From Novosphingobium sp. MW5 (GTDB taxonomy: Bacteria > Pseudomonadota > Alphaproteobacteria > Sphingomonadales > Sphingomonadaceae): a stretch of DNA of 64,000 nucleotides. Under the pieces are notes generated by a model that saw only the letters and a list, made by a program, of their open reading frames with translations, made no database searches and was not told the DNA's origin. The stretch spans positions 682,001 to 746,000 of the forward strand of contig JAPCWB010000001.1 in the NCBI GenBank assembly GCA_025938935.1, given 5' to 3'. The translations under genes were made by a program, and so were the position numbers. Positions 17,080 to 25,051 of the stretch are shown here, in pieces; positions within the stretch are counted from its first letter, which is position 1, and every line of letters starts with the position of its first letter.

Positions 17080-18812
17080 GACGCCAGGCTCTCGCTATCG
17101 AGCGCATAGAGGAGAGCGGCACCCGCCGTTGCCGAGGCTCTCAGCCCAGCGGCTTCCGGGACAATGTGGTCGAGGAACCAGCGCGCGATCACCGGCTTGG
17201 TCTTGGCCAGCGAACCACCTGCATCGGCGGCCGCGCTAGACTGGCGCAGCAGTTGCCAGCCGGCAACCGCGACGGCGCACATGGTCTGGAAGGGGACGGA
17301 GCCTGCCAGCTTGTCATCAAGGCTGGCTGCATCGCGCATCCATTCGGCCACCGCCGCGCAATCCCGCGCCAGCATGGCAAGACCCGCCTCGTCCCCGGCA
17401 TCGCGCGCGATCTCGGCCATCAGCGCAGCCAGCACGCCGCCGTTCTCCATGCCCAGTTTGCGGGTAACGAGATCCGCTGCCTGAATGCCGTTGGTGCCTT
17501 CATAGATCGGGGTGATGCGGGCATCGCGATAATGCTGCGCCGCGCCGGTCTCCTCAATGAAGCCCATACCTCCGTGAATCTGCACGCCGAGGCTGGCGAC
17601 TTCGCAGCCGATGTCGGTGCCCCAGGCCTTGATCAGCGGCACCAGCAGGTCGGCACGCGACTTGGCTTCCGCGTCACCCAGCGTTCCGCGATCGACCTGT
17701 CCGCAGGTGTAGTAGAGCAGCGCCCGCGCCCCTTCGGTCAGCGCGCGCATGCGGAGGACCATGCGGCGCACGTCGGGATGTTCGATGATGGCGACGGGGG
17801 TCTTGTCCGGCGAGCCGGCGCGGGCCGACTGCACGCGATCGCGCGCATAGGAAACCGCATGCTGCAAAGCAGCCTCAGCCACCATCACGCCTTGCGCGCC
17901 GACGTTGATGCGCGCCGAGTTCATCATCGTGAACATGCATTTCAGGCCCTCGTTCTCGGCCCCGATGAGCTCGCCAATGCACTGGTCATGATCGCCGTAG
18001 GACATGACGCAGGTGGGTGAGGCGTGGATGCCGAGCTTGTGCTCGAGGCTCACTGCCTTGACATCATTGGCGGCACCAAGCGTCCCGTCGGCGTTCACAT
18101 GGTAACGCGGCACGATAAACAGGCTGATCCCGCGCGATCCCGCCGGAGCCCCCGGCGTGCGCGCGAGGACGAGGTGGACGATGTTCTCCGCCAGCTCATG
18201 CTCACCCCAGGTGATGAAAATCTTGGTGCCCTTGATGAGGTACTTGCCGGCGTGTTCGCCTTCCGTGATCGGCGTCGCCGTGGTGCGCAGCGCGCCGACA
18301 TCGGATCCGGCCTGCGGCTCGGTCAGATTCATCGTCCCCGGCCATTGGCCGCTGATCAGCTTGGCGAGGTACTTGGCGCGCTGCTTGTCCGAGCCATGCT
18401 TCTCGATCGCCTCGATCGCGCCGACAGTCAGCATCGGCAGCAGCGAAAAGGCCATGTTGGCCGTACCGAGGTTCTCCAGCACGCAGGCGGCCAGACTGAA
18501 GGGCAGGCCTTGTCCCCCGAAGTGCTCCGAACCCGAAACGGCGTTCCAGCCCTGCTCGACATAGGCGCGATAGGCTTCTGCATAACCGTCCGGCAGCCTC
18601 ACCTTGCCATCGACGAGCCTCGCTCCCTGTGTATCGCCAATGCGGCTGAGCGGAGCGAATTCCCCGGCGGCGAACTGGCCGATGCCCTCGACTATCGCCT
18701 CGACCATGTCGGGGCTGGCCGCAGCAAAACGTTCGCTCAGCGCAAGCTCCTCGATGCCGGCGCTGATCTTCAGGGCAAAGGCCTGTTCGGCGCTGGGCGG
18801 CGTGTAAGTCAT
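17076..18812 (-). CDS. Acyl-CoA dehydrogenase, large C-terminal-domain type
   Basis: FAD enzyme oxidising acyl-CoA to enoyl-CoA. At 578 residues it belongs to the longer class with an extra C-terminal domain (AcdA/DmdC-like). Motifs: MNLTEPQAGSDVG and KIFITWGEHEL for FAD and substrate, EHKLGIHASPTCVM, MFTMMNSARINVGAQGV, and the catalytic glutamate region ITPIYEGTNGIQAADL. The ATG at 18810-18812 (MTYTPPSAEQAF) begins the conserved N-terminus, so the longer open frame is discarded. Cytosolic. The chain length of the substrate cannot be inferred. Confidence 0.92.
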   Translation of the reverse strand: MTYTPPSAEQAFALKISAGIEELALSERFAAASPDMVEAIVEGIGQFAAGEFAPLSRIGDTQGARLVDGKVRLPDGYAEAYRAYVEQGWNAVSGSEHFGGQGLPFSLAACVLENLGTANMAFSLLPMLTVGAIEAIEKHGSDKQRAKYLAKLISGQWPGTMNLTEPQAGSDVGALRTTATPITEGEHAGKYLIKGTKIFITWGEHELAENIVHLVLARTPGAPAGSRGISLFIVPRYHVNADGTLGAANDVKAVSLEHKLGIHASPTCVMSYGDHDQCIGELIGAENEGLKCMFTMMNSARINVGAQGVMVAEAALQHAVSYARDRVQSARAGSPDKTPVAIIEHPDVRRMVLRMRALTEGARALLYYTCGQVDRGTLGDAEAKSRADLLVPLIKAWGTDIGCEVASLGVQIHGGMGFIEETGAAQHYRDARITPIYEGTNGIQAADLVTRKLGMENGGVLAALMAEIARDAGDEAGLAMLARDCAAVAEWMRDAASLDDKLAGSVPFQTMCAVAVAGWQLLRQSSAAADAGGSLAKTKPVIARWFLDHIVPEAAGLRASATAGAALLYALDSESLAS

Positions 18813-18870
18813 GGGCGGTCCCTCGGGCTTTCGCTTGGAATGTTCGCCGGCTTGCCTATAGCGCAGCAGG

Positions 18871-19818
18871 ATGACCGGCAAGAGTGGCCCTGACCTGCGA
18901 CCAGTTGACGTTACGGCAATCCGCCCGGCGGCCGAAGTGCTGCGCGGCTGCGGGCTGGTCGCCGTACCGACCGAGACGGTCTATGGGCTTGCCGCGAGGG
19001 CGGACAGCGAATCGGCAGTGGCAGCGATCTACCGCGCGAAAGGGCGGCCAGACTTCAATCCGCTGATCGTCCATGTGCCTACGCTCGAAGCGGCCGAGGC
19101 ATTTGCGGTCTTTGACGAACGCGCGCGTAAATTGGCCGAGGCCTTCTGGCCCGGACCGCTGACGCTGGTGCTGCCCCTGCGCGAAGGGGCTGGAATCACG
19201 CCTGCCGTTACTGCAGGCCTGCCCACCATTGCGCTGCGCTGGCCGGCCCATCCGGCGATGCGCGCGCTGCTCGAGCAAAGCGGCCTTCCGCTCGCCGCGC
19301 CATCGGCCAACCGCAGCGGGGCGGTCAGCCCGACGACTGCTGCCCACGTTGCTTCCAGCCTTGGCGACAAGGTTGATCTAGTCCTCGATGGCGGTGCCTG
19401 CACGGCGGGAATCGAATCGACAATAGTTGCGCCGCGCGACTCTGGCTGGGCGATCCTGCGCCCCGGCCCGATCACGGAAGCTGAGATTTCCGCCATTATC
19501 GGCCCTGCCGGTGACGGCATGACGTCAACCGGCAAGATCGAGGCGCCCGGGCAGCTGGCCAGCCACTATGCGCCGGGAAAGCCGGTGCGGCTGGGCGCAT
19601 GTGAGGCGGAGGACGATGAATTCCTGATCGGCTTCGGACCCGTTCAGGGCCACACCACTCTGTCCGAAAGCGGCGATCTGGCCGAGGCGGCGGCACGGCT
19701 TTATGCCTGCCTCCACCTCGCCGCTGCCGACGCAAAGCCACGCGTGGCGATTGCGCCGGTACCGGAAGAGGGCATTGGCGCGGCGATCAACGACCGCCTG
19801 CGCCGATCTGCTGCCTGA
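18871..19818 (+). CDS. tsaC: L-threonylcarbamoyladenylate synthase (Sua5-type)
   Basis: Makes threonylcarbamoyl-AMP from threonine, bicarbonate and ATP for the t6A modification of ANN-decoding tRNAs. The 315-residue product has GLVAVPTETVYGLAARA at residues 31-47, KGRPDFNPLIVHV, SANRSGAVSPTTAAHV, and a second Sua5 domain after about residue 210 (ASHYAPGKPVRLG), so it is the long form, not the short YrdC form. It is divergent from the acyl-CoA dehydrogenase gene and convergent with the GIN-domain gene, whose stop abuts its own. Confidence 0.93.
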   Translation: MTGKSGPDLRPVDVTAIRPAAEVLRGCGLVAVPTETVYGLAARADSESAVAAIYRAKGRPDFNPLIVHVPTLEAAEAFAVFDERARKLAEAFWPGPLTLVLPLREGAGITPAVTAGLPTIALRWPAHPAMRALLEQSGLPLAAPSANRSGAVSPTTAAHVASSLGDKVDLVLDGGACTAGIESTIVAPRDSGWAILRPGPITEAEISAIIGPAGDGMTSTGKIEAPGQLASHYAPGKPVRLGACEAEDDEFLIGFGPVQGHTTLSESGDLAEAAARLYACLHLAAADAKPRVAIAPVPEEGIGAAINDRLRRSAA

Positions 19819-20613
19819 TCAGGACTTCGAAGGCTCGGCCTTCGGTTCTTCGTCGCCGCCCTCACTCTTGGCCGCCGGGCCGCTCTCGCAGACCAGCGAA
19901 CCCGAACCCATCGACTTGACGGTGCACTTGGCGCGGCCCTTCACGGTGACCGTGCCCGAACCCATGATCTTGGCCTTCACCTCGCCGTCAGAGGCAAAGG
20001 TGGCGCTGCCGGAACCAAGGATATCGACATCGGCATTGTCCGCCTTGACCGCGGCGAGGTCGGCGCTGCCCGAGCCCATGACCTTGAGGTCGAGCTGCTT
20101 GACCGCACCGGCGCCGTGCATCGTGCCCGAGCCCATGACGTTGAGATCGAGCTTGTCACCGGCAAGCGCCGTGGCGTTCACGTCGCCCGAGCCCATCAGG
20201 TTGACCTTGGCATCCTTGTCGAGCGCACCTGCCTCGATCTTGCCGGAACCCATCTGCGCGATTTCGCGCGGGGCTGGCATGGTGACGTTGACGGTCACCC
20301 CGGGGCCTTCCTTCCAGTCCTTCGCGCGCAGGATGGCGAGTGTGCCGTTCTTGAGCGAGAAGCGCAGCTTGTCAGCCGAAGCGGCGTCGCCATCGACCGT
20401 GATTGCCAGCTTGTCACCCTGGGTGACCTTGACCGTGTCGGGGCCGAACAGCGCCAGCTTGTGCGGCGCTTCGCCGCCAAGGTCCAGCTCGGACAGCTTC
20501 TTGCCGTCCTCGCCATTGATCGTGACGTGGCCATCACAGGCGGAAACCGAAAGGCCCATGGCCACGACGGCTGCCAGCGGGGCGATGGTGCGGATGAACT
20601 TGCCGAAATGCAT
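19819..20613 (-). CDS. Putative lipoprotein with GIN-type beta-helix (DUF2807), MGSG repeats
   Basis: The 264-residue product starts MHFGKFIRTIAPLAAVVAMG and has a lipobox-like VSAC with cysteine at residue 26. The central part carries the motif MGSG (once LGSG) at residues 121, 140, 160, 179, 199, 217 and 235, spacing 18-20, as expected for turns of a right-handed beta-helix of the GIN/DUF2807 family. The tail is acidic and lysine-rich. Probably an envelope protein; no enzyme motif. Upstream of its ATG lies a perfect inverted repeat (20632-20653). Confidence 0.8.
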   Translation of the reverse strand: MHFGKFIRTIAPLAAVVAMGLSVSACDGHVTINGEDGKKLSELDLGGEAPHKLALFGPDTVKVTQGDKLAITVDGDAASADKLRFSLKNGTLAILRAKDWKEGPGVTVNVTMPAPREIAQMGSGKIEAGALDKDAKVNLMGSGDVNATALAGDKLDLNVMGSGTMHGAGAVKQLDLKVMGSGSADLAAVKADNADVDILGSGSATFASDGEVKAKIMGSGTVTVKGRAKCTVKSMGSGSLVCESGPAAKSEGGDEEPKAEPSKS

Positions 20614-20631
20614 CTGGGCTTCTCCCTTGAT

Positions 20632-20653
20632 CTGTATTGCTGACATAATACAG
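20632..20653. promoter_or_regulatory. Perfect inverted repeat, candidate operator of the GIN-domain gene
   Basis: CTGTATT (20632-20638) and AATACAG (20647-20653) with an 8-base spacer, starting 18 bases before the start codon of the minus-strand gene. On the minus strand it overlaps TATTAT, with TTGAAA 14 bases further upstream, so a promoter may be overlaid. The repressor is unknown. Confidence 0.5.
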
Positions 20654-20680
20654 CGAAACTGACATTTCAAGGGTCACACG

Positions 20681-20711
20681 AAAAAGGGCCGCATCCTTGC
20701 GGAAGCGGCCC
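20681..20711 (-). terminator. Rho-independent terminator after carD
   Basis: On the minus strand GGGCCGC and GCGGCCC (20705-20711 with 20686-20692) form a 7-bp stem around a 12-base loop, followed by TTTTT (20681-20685). It lies 28 bases beyond the carD stop. Confidence 0.8.
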
Positions 20712-20738
20712 CTCTCGGTGATCCTGTTTTCGCTTCGA

Positions 20739-21275
20739 TCAGGCGCTCGCGGCAGTCTCGTAGTACTTCGGCGCATGCTCGTTGAGGATCGCGAGGATCT
20801 TCTGCAGCGCGGCCGGCTCGTCGGTCTTTTCCATGGCGGCCAGTTCGCGCGCGAGGCGCGAGGAGGCGGCTTCGAAAATCTGGCGTTCCGAATAGGACTG
20901 TTCCGGCTGGTCATCGGCGCGGAACAGGTCGCGGGTCACTTCGGCGATCGACACGAGGTCGCCCGAATTGATCTTCGCTTCGTATTCCTGGGCGCGGCGA
21001 GACCACATGGTGCGCTTGACCTTGGGCTTGCCCTTCAGCGTATCGAGTGCTTCGCGCAGGGTCTTGTCAGACGACAGCTTGCGCATGCCGATCGCTTCGA
21101 CCTTGTTCATCGGTACACGCAGCGTCATGCGTTCTTTTTCGAAGCGCAGGACATAGAGTTCCAGCTTCATTCCGGCGATTTCCTGCTCCTGCAGTTCGAT
21201 CACCCGTCCGACACCATGCTTGGGATAAACGACATAGTCACCAACATCAAAGGCGTTCGCCTTGGCCGACATCAT
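20739..21275 (-). CDS. carD: CarD/CdnL-family RNA polymerase-binding regulator
   Basis: CarD-type proteins bind the RNA polymerase beta subunit and stabilise open complexes, notably at rRNA promoters. The 178-residue product begins MMSAKANAFDVGDYVVYPKHGVG, with the Tudor-like interaction domain (RVIELQEQEIAG, LRFEKERMTLRVPMNK) and a C-terminal helical DNA-binding part (TMWSRRAQEYEAKINSGDL). Two adjacent ATG codons make the start uncertain by one residue. It has its own strong terminator and a 310-base upstream gap, so it is probably monocistronic. Confidence 0.92.
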   Translation of the reverse strand: MMSAKANAFDVGDYVVYPKHGVGRVIELQEQEIAGMKLELYVLRFEKERMTLRVPMNKVEAIGMRKLSSDKTLREALDTLKGKPKVKRTMWSRRAQEYEAKINSGDLVSIAEVTRDLFRADDQPEQSYSERQIFEAASSRLARELAAMEKTDEPAALQKILAILNEHAPKYYETAASA

Positions 21276-21585
21276 GCGTCCTTTCATTCGGCAGGATCGA
21301 AATGCGCGGGCAATATTGGGTGCGGAGGAAAAGAACGCCCATTGGCGAGCCGGGCCCCACACCCGATCAACCCACGTTTGCGACCTGTGCCTTTCATGAA
21401 TTCAATCGTGCGAGGTGGCGAAATTCGCCGCCACTCGCAGCATTATATAGCATCACTGTAACAAAATTGCCAGACCCGCGAGTCACAATAGCGAATACCC
21501 CCGCCGCGCCATGCGCGGAAGGGGTGGGCCATCCTTTTATCTCAATGGTTTATCCGCCGGTAACCGCGCCGGTGGACAGCCTGGA
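21276..21585 (-). promoter_or_regulatory. carD upstream region; TATAAT at 21442-21447 (minus)
   Basis: A 310-base gap between carD and the fdxA stop. On the minus strand a perfect TATAAT lies at 21442-21447 in locally AT-rich DNA (GTTACAGTGATGC upstream), but no good -35 is seen at 16-18 bases. A leader of about 160 bases would result. No coding potential is apparent. Confidence 0.4.
21497..21525 (-). terminator. Weak hairpin after fdxA
   Basis: CCGCGC (21504-21509) pairs with GCGCGG (21513-21518), and the flanking ACCCC (21497-21501) pairs with GGGGT (21521-21525). It is 60 bases beyond the fdxA stop, but there is no T-tract, so terminator activity is doubtful. Confidence 0.3.
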
Positions 21586-21924
21586 TCAGTCACCCTCGCC
21601 CGGTTCGGGGGAGAAGAACTTCTCGAACTTGCCTTCGACGCCCTTGAATTCGTCGGCGTCTTCCGGCGAGTCCTTCTTGGTCGTCAGGTTCGGCCATTCG
21701 CCAGAGAACTTGGCATTGAGCTCGAGCCACTGCTCCAACCCGCTTTCGGTGTCGGGCAGGATGGCTTCGGCCGGGCATTCGGGTTCGCAAACGCCGCAGT
21801 CGATGCATTCGCTGGGGTTGATCACCAGCATGTTCTCGCCCTCATAGAAGCAGTCCACCGGGCAGACCTCGACGCAGTCCATGTACTTGCACTTGATGCA
21901 GGCGTCGGTGACGACATAGGTCAT
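21586..21924 (-). CDS. fdxA: 7Fe ferredoxin FdxA
   Basis: Small electron carrier with one 3Fe-4S and one 4Fe-4S cluster. The 112-residue product holds the cysteine sets [19 protein letters not shown] at residues 8-26 and [13 protein letters not shown] at about 39-51, then the long C-terminal extension usual in this class. Its ATG overlaps the stop of the S4-domain gene by 4 bases, so the two are in one operon, a pairing common in alphaproteobacteria. Redox partner unknown. Confidence 0.95.
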   Translation of the reverse strand: MTYVVTDACIKCKYMDCVEVCPVDCFYEGENMLVINPSECIDCGVCEPECPAEAILPDTESGLEQWLELNAKFSGEWPNLTTKKDSPEDADEFKGVEGKFEKFFSPEPGEGD

Positions 21925-22235
21925 GGCTTGGTATCCCCTTCGGTATCTTGCTTCGTTTGAGGTGCTGCTATCGGCATTGGTGAGCCCGCGTCAAGCGCGC
22001 GATAGCATGACTGCGCTTCGGGGGCGGGCCCGCGCCGCTGCGGCAGGGCCAGAATCTCGATCACGCGGACGCCCGAACGCATGGGAAGGGTGAGCACGTC
22101 ACCCGCATCAATTGCCGCACTCGGCTTTTCGATACGGCGACCATTGACCCGGATGTGGCCTTCCAGCGCCCAGTCGTGGGCGTGAGTGCGGCTGGGAGAA
22201 AGGCGCAGGAACCACAGCAGCCGGTCGATGCGCAT
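21921..22235 (-). CDS. S4-domain RNA-binding protein (Hsp15-like)
   Basis: The 104-residue product opens with the S4 fold: [21 protein letters not shown], then [17 protein letters not shown] and GDVLTLPM. Hsp15/HslR-type proteins bind 50S subunits with stranded nascent chains. The C-terminal 35 residues are low complexity. It is 6 bases after the helicase gene and overlaps fdxA, so helicase, S4 protein and FdxA likely form one transcript. The assignment to HslR itself is by architecture only. Confidence 0.85.
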   Translation of the reverse strand: MRIDRLLWFLRLSPSRTHAHDWALEGHIRVNGRRIEKPSAAIDAGDVLTLPMRSGVRVIEILALPQRRGPAPEAQSCYRALDAGSPMPIAAPQTKQDTEGDTKP

Positions 22236-22241
22236 CCCCGC

Positions 22242-24904
22242 TCAGTCCTTCGCCGTTCCGCGCATCAGGTCAGCCAGACCGGCAAAGGCGCCTCCTCCCG
22301 CAGGCGGCCTGGGCGCGGCAGGTGCGGGGCGGCGTGGCGGCCTTTGGGCCGGCGCGTTGTCCTCTGCCTTGGGCTTGCCCTTGCGCGGCGCACCGCGTTC
22401 GGGCCGGGCGGGTGACTTTTGGCGCGGCTTATCATCCTGCCGTGGCGGGAGCCATGACCAGGTCTTTGGTGCCGGAGCGCCATGCTCGCCTTCGGCCAGC
22501 GCGCGGCGGGACTTGGGGCGAAAACCTGCGCTGCGCATCAGCGCCTCGAGGTTTGCTTCTGTCAGACCCATCGAACGGCCCATGGCCTCATCGAGCGAAT
22601 AAGGCTTGCGGTTAGCCTCGGCACGCACCGCGTGCGCAGCGCGGAACAGCCGCTCGGCCAGATCGACGCGGATCGCCTGCTTGCCGGCGCGGCGATAGGC
22701 CGCGGGGGGCGATCCTTGTCCGCGGCGATCACCGAGGGCAGCCCATCCGGAACCGCCGGCAATTTCCATCCGCGCGCCGGGGCCAGCTCGCGCCAGCGCT
22801 GCTGCGCCCCGGGCTTGAGCACCGAGAGCAGATAGACGTCGAGCGCGCCGAAGAAGACCTTCAGTTCGCGCAGCTTCTGGCGCTGTTCCTTCGACAGCGC
22901 GTCCAGTCCGGAATGCGACCTCTGGAGCACGCCGCCGCCATCGACGAGCTTGATCAGCATGGCGCGCAGTTCGGGTCCGCCGTCCTCCGACCTCGCCGCG
23001 GCATCGAGGGCGACGAGGCCTTCGAGCGGGGCCAGCCAGGCCGCGAACCATTCGTCGAGCCGGGTCTTGAGGGCTTTGCGCTCCGCCTCCGGCACGGCCT
23101 CAAGCGCACGGTCCAGAACGAGCCTCGGGGTGACGGGACGGGCGCGGTCGACCTCGACCCGGGCGAGCACCTCATTGCCGCGTTTCAGCGATCCTTGCGA
23201 CACGTGCAGCGCCTCGCCGCCATTGGCGATTGCCTCGGTCAGTTCGCGCGCGCGCTCGGCAAAGATCTGCGGGAGGTGGCGTTCCGCGGCGGCAAAAAGC
23301 AGTTTGTGATCAGCGTGATGCGTCGCCGGGTCGACCTTGAACCGGAATCCTTCCAACTTACCAATCGGCTCACCGTCGACCAAAACGTCCTCCCCTTGTG
23401 TTGTTACCGGCAGCAGGGCCGCGTCAGCGCCGGCCCCTCGCATGAGAATGGTTAGCCTTCGGTTGACGAAGCGCTCGGTCAGCCGAGAATGGAGCGCGTC
23501 GGACAGCCGCGCTTCCACCGCCCGGGCGCGGGCGGCCATTTCCTCGCGGGCAATCACCCAGTCGGGCCGCTGGGCGATGTAGGACCAGGAACGGATCGCC
23601 GCGATGCGTCCCTGCAAGGCGTCGATATCGCCGGAGACATTGTCGAGCTCGGCGATGCGAGCGGCGACATAATCTGTCGGTAGGGCGCCGTGGCGAAGGT
23701 CCTGCCACAGACGCGCGACAAAGCGCGCATGAAACTCCGCGCCCTGCTGGCGGAAATCTGGCAACATGCAGGCCTCGCGGAAGCGTTCGACCGGGGCGCG
23801 GCCCCGCACGGTCGAGGCGACCTCCGTGTCCTCCGCCAGCCGCCGCATCACGGCAAGGTCTATGGCCTCAGGCGCAGTGGCAAGTTCAGGCCGCTCGGGC
23901 GGGGCGGAAAGATCTTCGATCAGGTGCGGGAGGCTGTCGGTTCGCGGCTCCGAGTCCCGCCAGAACAGGCGGGTCAGCGGCGGGAAGCGGTGCTCCTCGA
24001 TCGCATAGACTTCCTCGGGCGTGAATTCCGCGTCGTGCCCGCGCGTTCCGGAAAGCGTGCCGAAAGTGCCATCGCGATGGTGCCGCCCGGCGCGCCCGGC
24101 GATCTGTGCCATTTCCGAAGTGGTCAGCCGCCGCTGGCGCTGGCCGTCGAACTTTGACAGGCCGGCGAAGGACACGTGATCGAGATCGAGGTTCAGCCCC
24201 ATGCCGATGGCATCGGTGGCGACGAGGTAATCGACCTCGCCCGACTGGAACATGGCCACCTGCTTGTTGCGCGTTTCGGGACTGAGCGCGCCCATGACCA
24301 CTGCCGCGCCGCCGCGAAAACGGCGCAGCAGTTCGGCCACGGCATAGACCTGCTCGGCGCTGAAGGCGACGATGGCGCTGCGCGGGGGCAGGCGGCTGAG
24401 CTTTTTCGCCCCGGCATGGGTGAGGGTGGAAAAGCGCGGGCGGCTGGTGACTTCGGCCTTTGGAAGCAGGCTGCGCACGAGCGGTTCGATGGTAGCCGAA
24501 CCAAGGATCATCGTTTCCTCGCGCCCGCGGGCATGGAGCAGGCGATCGGTGAAGATGTGCCCGCGCTCCCGGTCGGCGGCGAGCTGGACTTCGTCGATGG
24601 CCATGAAGGCAAGGTCGGCGCGCGACGGCATGGCTTCGACCGTGCAGAGGAAATAGCGCGCGTCCTTTGGTTCGATGCGCTCTTCGCCAGTGACCAACGC
24701 GACCTGATTCGGCCCCTTGATCGCGCAGACCCGCTCATAGACTTCGCGCGCCAGCAGCCGCAGGGGAAAGCCGATTGCGCCCGAGGAATGGCCGCACAGC
24801 CTTTCGATGGCGAGGTGCGTCTTGCCGGTATTGGTCGGCCCCAGCACGGCGACGAGCTTTCCTGTCTCGTCACGGCGAGCGAGGGCGGGGTGGTTTGCGA
24901 CCAT
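22242..24904 (-). CDS. SUV3-like superfamily 2 helicase (one frameshift)
   Basis: Related to mitochondrial RNA helicase SUV3, which works with exoribonucleases. Walker A is GPTNTGKTHLA, motif II AIDEVQLAADRERG, motif III GSATIEPLVR, motif VI QIAGRAGRHHRDGTFG. The start is an ATG at 24902-24904. The frame is intact for about 730 residues, then breaks at a G run (22704-22709, six G): after DKDRPP the continuation AAYRRAGKQAIRVD lies one frame over. Adding one base gives 887 residues. The C-terminus (RPERGAPRKGKPKAED) is basic and proline-rich, suited to RNA contact. Probably a homopolymer sequencing error. Confidence 0.87.
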
Positions 24905-24997
24905 GGAGTTTACAAGTTGGCAGGCCGTAACCCCGCCCGCAAGCGGCGCTCGTGGATTTTCCCTAGGCAGGACAATTTATCGCCAAATCCCGTGCAA

Positions 24998-25012
24998 TTA
25001 GCCGAAGATTAA
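24998..25012. promoter_or_regulatory. CtrA-box-like site upstream of M23 peptidase gene
   Basis: TTAG-N7-TTAA followed by CC, one mismatch from the alphaproteobacterial CtrA site TTAA-N7-TTAAC. It lies in the 147-base divergent gap, 40 bases before the M23 gene. CtrA control is inferred. Confidence 0.4.
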
Positions 25013-25051
25013 CCCTTTCCCGGCAGGACGGGCGGGCAAGGAGGCCGGGGG

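Noticed and set aside
16575..18020. 481-residue open frame on the plus strand opposite the DUF815 and acyl-CoA dehydrogenase genes
   Set aside because: Antisense shadow with no recognisable sequence.
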